DNA of 64,000 nt from Agroathelia rolfsii. Lineage: Eukaryota; Basidiomycota; Agaricomycetes; Amylocorticiales; Amylocorticiaceae. The notes under the pieces are model-generated. The model was not told where the DNA came from. It was given only the letters and a program-made list of their open reading frames with translations, and made no database searches. Of this stretch, positions 59,144-64,000 are shown piece after piece; positions within the stretch are counted from its first letter, which is position 1, and each line of letters begins with the position of its first letter. The DNA is taken from the NCBI GenBank assembly GCA_018343915.1, contig JABRWF010000003.1, forward strand, positions 1 to 64,000, read 5' to 3'. A program made the translations under genes and the position numbers.

Positions 59144-61802
59144 TCATAGTGCATCGAAGTTGATGTGGTAAGATGCTCGCCTCCTTTCTAGCTCATCTTC
59201 TCTCTATATATGGAGAATATTAATATCTTAGCGTCAAGTTCTGTTCTTACGAAGAGCATCTGCGAGCAACGCACCTTTTCATTGAGATGCAATACAAATA
59301 CGATGATCGCTAAAACCATAGTGGCAATCACAACGGTCAACGTCACCCATGGGATCCATTTCCCAGGTCGCAGGAAAAGTTCTCGTTTCCAAGGGATACT
59401 TTGATCAAGAGCGGGAGGATTTATTACAACGCGAGAATTTGGGATGACACCCTCCATATTGATGAAATGCTCAGCGGAATGTTTGGTTGACCCAACAAAA
59501 AGGTTCTCGATGTAGTTGTTCGTGCGGCCAAGACCAAAAAACGAGTAAGGCGTTAGCAACGCATGATAAGATGTCTGCGCTAGCTGTCCAACTAATCCAA
59601 CACTCTTTAGAGTCAGGGACGTTGAAGAGCATCCATAATACACACCAGCTGCTGCGGAACGACCACCAGAAGTATCGAGGACGGTGTATTTGTAAGTGGG
59701 TCCCGAATAGCTGACACCGAAGGGCTGATGAAATGAGAATGATTATTGAGATATCTTAAATTAAGTTGTACCGACCTGATACCGAGTTCCATTGTACTCG
59801 CACCATCCACTGTCGCAGGCTCCATTAAGGACTATATGTCGTTTTAGTCATGACAAGCAAATGACACGGAAATTTTCTCATACCGATGGCTTTGAGAAAA
59901 AATGCATCGTAATAGAAGTTGTTCTGTATAAAAGTAATGGTTCCTTCGCCTTGAGACCCAGTTCTCTGCACCATCATATCAAGAGTCCCCTAATGAAACT
60001 TTTCAATGCGAAATTCCAAGACTATAAGTAAATATAAGCTCACATCCTCGTCCAAATCAACGAAAGCAAGGCCACGTGCATCCTTAATATTCGTTAAACT
60101 TTCAGTACCCGTGGTAGACGTGTGCCATGTGCGTTGACCAGGGAGACTGCTTGCGGGGACAGAGAATACCAACTGAGGCGTTTGCTCACCCGTGGACGAC
60201 ACTCCGATGAAAAACATGTCAGGGAATCCGTCAAGGTCAGCATCTCCCAGTCTTATCGGTAGAGGCAGCGGTGGTTGGTATGTAGTATCAAGTAATAGAA
60301 GTCCTTGAAGAGCCTTGCTTGACGAAGCAAGCGTAGACAAGGGTATTTGGATAAATGCCTGTTATGTATATGTCAAATCAGAGTCAAGATAATTGCATAT
60401 CACCTACACCGTTATCCTTGTGAGCCGTGAAGTCAAACTTGAAACCACTGTCAGCCGTACAGAGCTCCTCCGGCTGTCTGCAAGTACGTTTTCCGCCCTT
60501 GTCCATAATAGCACCAGTCGAAGATTTGCACAAAGGCAGTTGCTGATTATATGCGACATTTATTACACAGTCCGAGCCAATTCCGGTGGTAGGAGAAACC
60601 GTAGAGCAAGTAGGGAAAACCATATCGATGGAGCCATCTCTATCTTTTCGAAATGAGTAACACAGATGCAAGTATCGGGAGGTCATAACGCACTCATGTC
60701 TGCAAAGGTAATGGCTTGGGTCCCCTGAGGAAGCACCTGGCTTTGCGTGAGGGAAAATCCCGCGTCTTTGTTGTTAACCCATATTTGAAAATACTTCCCA
60801 CCTCGACCATCGTCGCAGACGAGAAAGACATCTATATTTAATTCAGTGCCGAAGCATCATCCTATTAGGGCACGACCAACCTGCAAGACAGTCTCCATTC
60901 AGGTCTACAACAGCATTACTATGTGGATTGGCAATGGTGCATCGAGATCCAAGGAAATGAGGATCTTCCCTAGTAACAAAATAATAGGACTGTAGCAATT
61001 TTCTGAGGGTCAGAATGGTTGCTTACATATTGAATAACACAGAGTTCGGATCTGATTCATTCCATGTATTCTTCCAAAGCCGCAACGAATTATGAGAAGG
61101 GGACATGCCCAAGAGGTCAATCTTCATGTCTCCATTAGAGTCGAATGGTATTGGTTCGGCCATAGCCGATGGTGGAATAGGTATAGGTGACGATGCTTTC
61201 AGAACATTTCATAAATACAAACATTTATCCATCGGCTGATATCAGAATATGCTCACCAAAGCCGCCTTCGGGTGTTCCAGGATATAGAGACAAGTCGAGT
61301 TGATAATGTGAGGAGCTTTGACTGGATATGAGAAGATCAAGTCTTCCATCATGCGTAAAGTCTCCGGGAACAACATTGTGGACCTTTGCCGAGTGTCGGA
61401 ACGAGTGGGCTCGTTTGAATGAAAAGGCCTCTAATTTATTTCAGATAAATAAATTTTGAAATTGGAGGGATGCTAACCATGATCCCAGAGGTAGGTTGTG
61501 ACAACTTGCTGGTCTGAGCCCAACATCAGAACATCAACACTGGATGCGACAGTTTATGAAAACAAGTACAAGTCTATCTTGAGACGGTAAATAGCGTACA
61601 ATTGATCTCCGTTGAAGTCGCCAAATGCAACCACTCGTGATTCTGGGTCAAGGCCCAAGGATCCTGCACCAAGGAGTGCATTCCCTTTGAAATGCTTCTC
61701 CGGAAAGGGCCAAATCGACAGTACTGGAGAGCCAGCAGCCAAACACATTACGGCACCGAAGATCAATCTCACAGAGATCCGGCCTGGGCATCTTCGACCC
61801 AT
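59144..61802 (-). CDS. TIP/ITFG1-like FG-GAP repeat type I membrane protein
   Basis: From ATG 61802 to TGA 59146-59144. It has an N-terminal signal peptide (RISVRLIFGAVMCLAAGSPV), then an integrin-alpha-like FG-GAP propeller with several calcium-binding-type loops: DFNGDQ, DFTHDGRLD, DSNGDMKID, DLNGDCLAD, DIDRDGSID, DADLDGFPD and DLDEDG. Near the C-terminus come the conserved FGLGRTNNYIENL block, a transmembrane helix (WIPWVTLTVVIATMVLAIIV) and a short tail ending YHINFDAL, reached by a last intron with acceptor near 59209. The family (T-cell immunomodulatory protein in animals) is conserved from fungi to humans; its fungal function is unknown. At least eight introns. Confidence 0.85.
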
Positions 61803-62175
61803 TATTATTCAGGGAATTAAAGGTACCAAGGAGAGGAAAGCAATTAGGTATTGTGTGATGGAAGTATGTGGTCACTGTTCTGGCTTGAATGCTTCCCTTT
61901 GTCTGTCTTTCTCGATTAGGAAGGTGACGTCGGCACGCTGCCTTGTTCAGTAGCTGCGAGCTGTGACCGCAAAACATGGAGCGATAGATACAAAAGTTAT
62001 TCAAAAGGTCATGTCAGATGAAGTGTTATGATATACCGCTGAAAACGTCTATATAGTTCTAGGATCAAATTGGTATGTATATGATAGTGGGTAAGAAGAG
62101 AAATAGAGAAATAGAATACTAATCTCAGGCATATATAGTAAGAGGATGTTGGGGAGTCCTTGTATGTCTTCCATC
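61803..62175. other. Intergenic region
   Basis: 373 bp, holding the TIP-like promoter side and the 3' end of the next gene. A frame continuing 62237-62049 might be an alternative 3' exon of the upstream gene (LTIEMETLDEMEDIQGLP); unresolved. Confidence 0.4.
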
Positions 62176-64000
62176 TCATCCAAGGTCTCCATTTCGATTG
62201 TCAGCTTCTGGAGGTAATCGGTTTTGTGTCTGCTCAAGGACAGACTTTAATCCAGGTGCAAGAGCGCCATGTCCCAAGCCCCTTTTGTCCTTTGAAGACA
62301 AGACCGCATGAATATCTGCGACAGGCGCTAAATAAGACTGAGGAGGGGAAAGGAGGGTCGCAGGAGTGTAGAGGAAGCCGCGCTGGATTGTTGACATGAG
62401 GTTGGATATTGGCGTCTGTAGAACATCATCAACAGGCGCCGAAAGTGAATGGGACGGCGTCGATTGTGCCCCTCGTTGAGGCGTGTTGAGAGGCGAGTTA
62501 TAAACAAAAGTGGAATGTTGGGAGAAGGTTGCAGAAAGATGTGAATTCGGCCTCGGCGTACTTGTACTAGCGGGAGAACCAGGTAGCGTTCGGTCTGGTG
62601 AAAAGGGAGACAAAGGCAACGGTATCGGAGGTGAAGGCGTAGCCCCAAAGTCAGTAGCTGGAGACATATGAGTGGAGCCCTTACCAGCCTCAGCTGGGTC
62701 CTTGCCCAATTCGTCGAGGATCAAAGTAGAGCTAGAGCTCCCCTGTGTCGAGAGGACATTTTGAATCACTTCCGTCTCCGCAGTAAGAGATAAGTGAGAT
62801 GGTGCTATATCTTTATCTTCAACATCAATGTCTTTAGCATCGGCAGTTGCGTCAATGACAGTCGGAGAACGAAGGACACCAGGGATCACTTCTTCAGTCG
62901 GCATGGCCTCGTCATCAGAATGGTGTGGAGATTTTGGTAAGGGTGCTAAAATGGCCTCCGCAGGACAAGGAGAAGGTGGTAAAGGGATTATAATGGCTTC
63001 TTGCGGGACGGGGGACGGCGGTAAGGGAATTGAAGTAGGGCTCGATTTTGGGTTGCCGCTCCCGCCTGAAGACACAATAGGCTTCTTCTTTATGCCTACA
63101 CCTTTAGTAGTAAGTCCTGGAGGTTTTTTCGGCGGTGGTCTTCCCCATGCGGGTTTTGTCTCAATGGTGGCATAGGCCTTGCGGGGAACAAACCCTGACT
63201 TCGCGATTGTTGGCTGTACACGCGCCCGACTAGCAGTGGTAGCTGTTGTTGCCGCTGATGCAGAGGGCAAGGCAGTCCTCGGCTTTTTGACGCCTTCATT
63301 GCGGGATCCAATCGAGGAGGCAGGCTTAACTGTTTTAGCCATCGTCGTAGTTGCGGCGGTAGCAGCAACTACGGTAGGCTGTGGCTTTGTTCTCGTAGGA
63401 GCAAATGACGATGTGACTTTCGCAGCGCTAGGCTTAGTAATAGCAGATGAGGGAGGGTTTGCACAAGAAGCACTCTTGACCTCTCGCGACACTGTCCTTT
63501 CCCGGCTTTCGCCTACCTCTTTTTCTTTGCCCTTGGTGGTCTTCGTCTCTGAAGAATGGCTTTTTTCTGGATTCTTTCCACCATTCAATTTGGCTCGATC
63601 TTCTTCTGCAGCCGCCTTCAGTGCGGCAATCGCTTCTGGTGATGGACGCAATGGCTTGAATTGTGGGGCATCCTCCTCCTTCTTCTTTTTCTTCTCAGAA
63701 AATTCCTCTGTGGAAGATGTGACCAGGATACGCTGAGGACCTGAATGGGCCCAAGGTTGACTAGATTGTAAAGCTGACGCGGCTTCTGGGGCGTTAGAGA
63801 ATGCTGACGTCACATGTGGACGCATGGGGGCAGGTTTCTGCGCATCTATCACAGACCGAGGTCGAACAGCATGTAATTCGCGATCGTTATGCGGACCTGT
63901 CGGTCCACGGACATCAGTGACTGATGCTGGTCGACTAGGTGCTGAGATGCCCTGAGATCGTTGGGAAGCTTGCGGAGCAGGGCGGGATGTGGCTTCGGTG
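62176..64000 (-). CDS. Long disordered Ser/Pro-rich protein, 5' end outside window
   Basis: Open on the minus strand from the window edge to a stop at 62176 (over 600 codons); the start lies beyond 64000. Composition is rich in Ser, Pro, Ala and Lys. A KKKKKEEDAPQFKPLRPSPE segment is followed by an Ala/Thr/Lys-rich region, then three tandem proline-rich repeats of the type IPLPPSPxPxEAI, and many SP/TP sites near the end (FVYNSPLNTPQRG). I do not recognise a folded domain. Possible roles such as a cytoskeletal or cell-cycle phosphoprotein are guesses. A 3' splice to another frame after about 62240 cannot be excluded. Confidence 0.6.
   Translation of the reverse strand, partial: TEATSRPAPQASQRSQGISAPSRPASVTDVRGPTGPHNDRELHAVRPRSVIDAQKPAPMRPHVTSAFSNAPEAASALQSSQPWAHSGPQRILVTSSTEEFSEKKKKKEEDAPQFKPLRPSPEAIAALKAAAEEDRAKLNGGKNPEKSHSSETKTTKGKEKEVGESRERTVSREVKSASCANPPSSAITKPSAAKVTSSFAPTRTKPQPTVVAATAATTTMAKTVKPASSIGSRNEGVKKPRTALPSASAATTATTASRARVQPTIAKSGFVPRKAYATIETKPAWGRPPPKKPPGLTTKGVGIKKKPIVSSGGSGNPKSSPTSIPLPPSPVPQEAIIIPLPPSPCPAEAILAPLPKSPHHSDDEAMPTEEVIPGVLRSPTVIDATADAKDIDVEDKDIAPSHLSLTAETEVIQNVLSTQGSSSSTLILDELGKDPAEAGKGSTHMSPATDFGATPSPPIPLPLSPFSPDRTLPGSPASTSTPRPNSHLSATFSQHSTFVYNSPLNTPQRGAQSTPSHSLSAPVDDVLQTPISNLMSTIQRGFLYTPATLLSPPQSYLAPVADIHAVLSSKDKRGLGHGALAPGLKSVLEQTQNRLPPEADNRNGDLG

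Noticed and set aside
62828..63736. Plus-strand frames of 115 and 185 codons
   Set aside because: Antisense to the low-complexity Ser/Pro/Ala-rich protein; Gly/Val/Ala-rich mirror composition explains them.

Overview
The window looks like the left end of a filamentous basidiomycete chromosome. It opens with C-rich telomere-type repeats. The genes carry many short (about 48-85 nt) GT..AG introns with CTAAY-like branch points. The proteins are fungal: elongation factor 3, fungal CWC22 and PLP2, and Crinkler-type effectors of the sort abundant in Agaricomycetes. A Rhizoctonia-like (Cantharellales) source is my guess and is not proven by the sequence.

Layout. 1-600: irregular telomere repeats, a cluster of four CACGTG sites and a 110-bp tandem duplication with telomere-like sequence at its junction. 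591-5628: a truncated, decayed Ty1/copia-type retrotransposon on the minus strand (family A). It has its 5' LTR, a primer site matching the tRNA-iMet anticodon arm, a copia gag and an aspartic protease. Between primer site and gag lies about 2.6 kb of extra coding sequence split by spliceosomal-type introns. 6.0-16.1 kb: two convergent Crinkler-type P-loop/nuclease-like paralogues separated by nested LTRs. 16.8-31.4 kb: an AT-rich field of nested solo LTRs (families B, C, D, F, G, H, named here only), several with exact 5-bp target-site duplications. 31.6-33.5 kb: a third Crinkler gene, with a recognisable N-terminal header and a kinase-like C-terminus. 34.5-36.5 kb: a decayed trypsin-like gene.

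From 37.3 kb to the right edge the DNA is compact and housekeeping: RNase P/MRP subunit POP7, phosducin-like PLP2, release factor eRF1, a membrane-anchored beta-propeller/amidohydrolase, an M50B-like zinc protease, translation elongation factor eEF3, V-ATPase subunit a, splicing factor CWC22, a TIP/ITFG1-like FG-GAP membrane protein, and the 3' part of a long disordered protein that runs off the window.

The housekeeping genes share themes (translation: eRF1, eEF3; RNA processing: POP7, CWC22; folding and membrane: PLP2, V-ATPase, TIP) but form no operon-like pathway. The subtelomere is a typical fast-evolving compartment of effector genes, pseudogenes and retroelements. Exon boundaries given for POP7, PLP2, eRF1, eEF3, CRN2 and CRN3 were worked out by hand and give coding lengths divisible by three; other boundaries are approximate.
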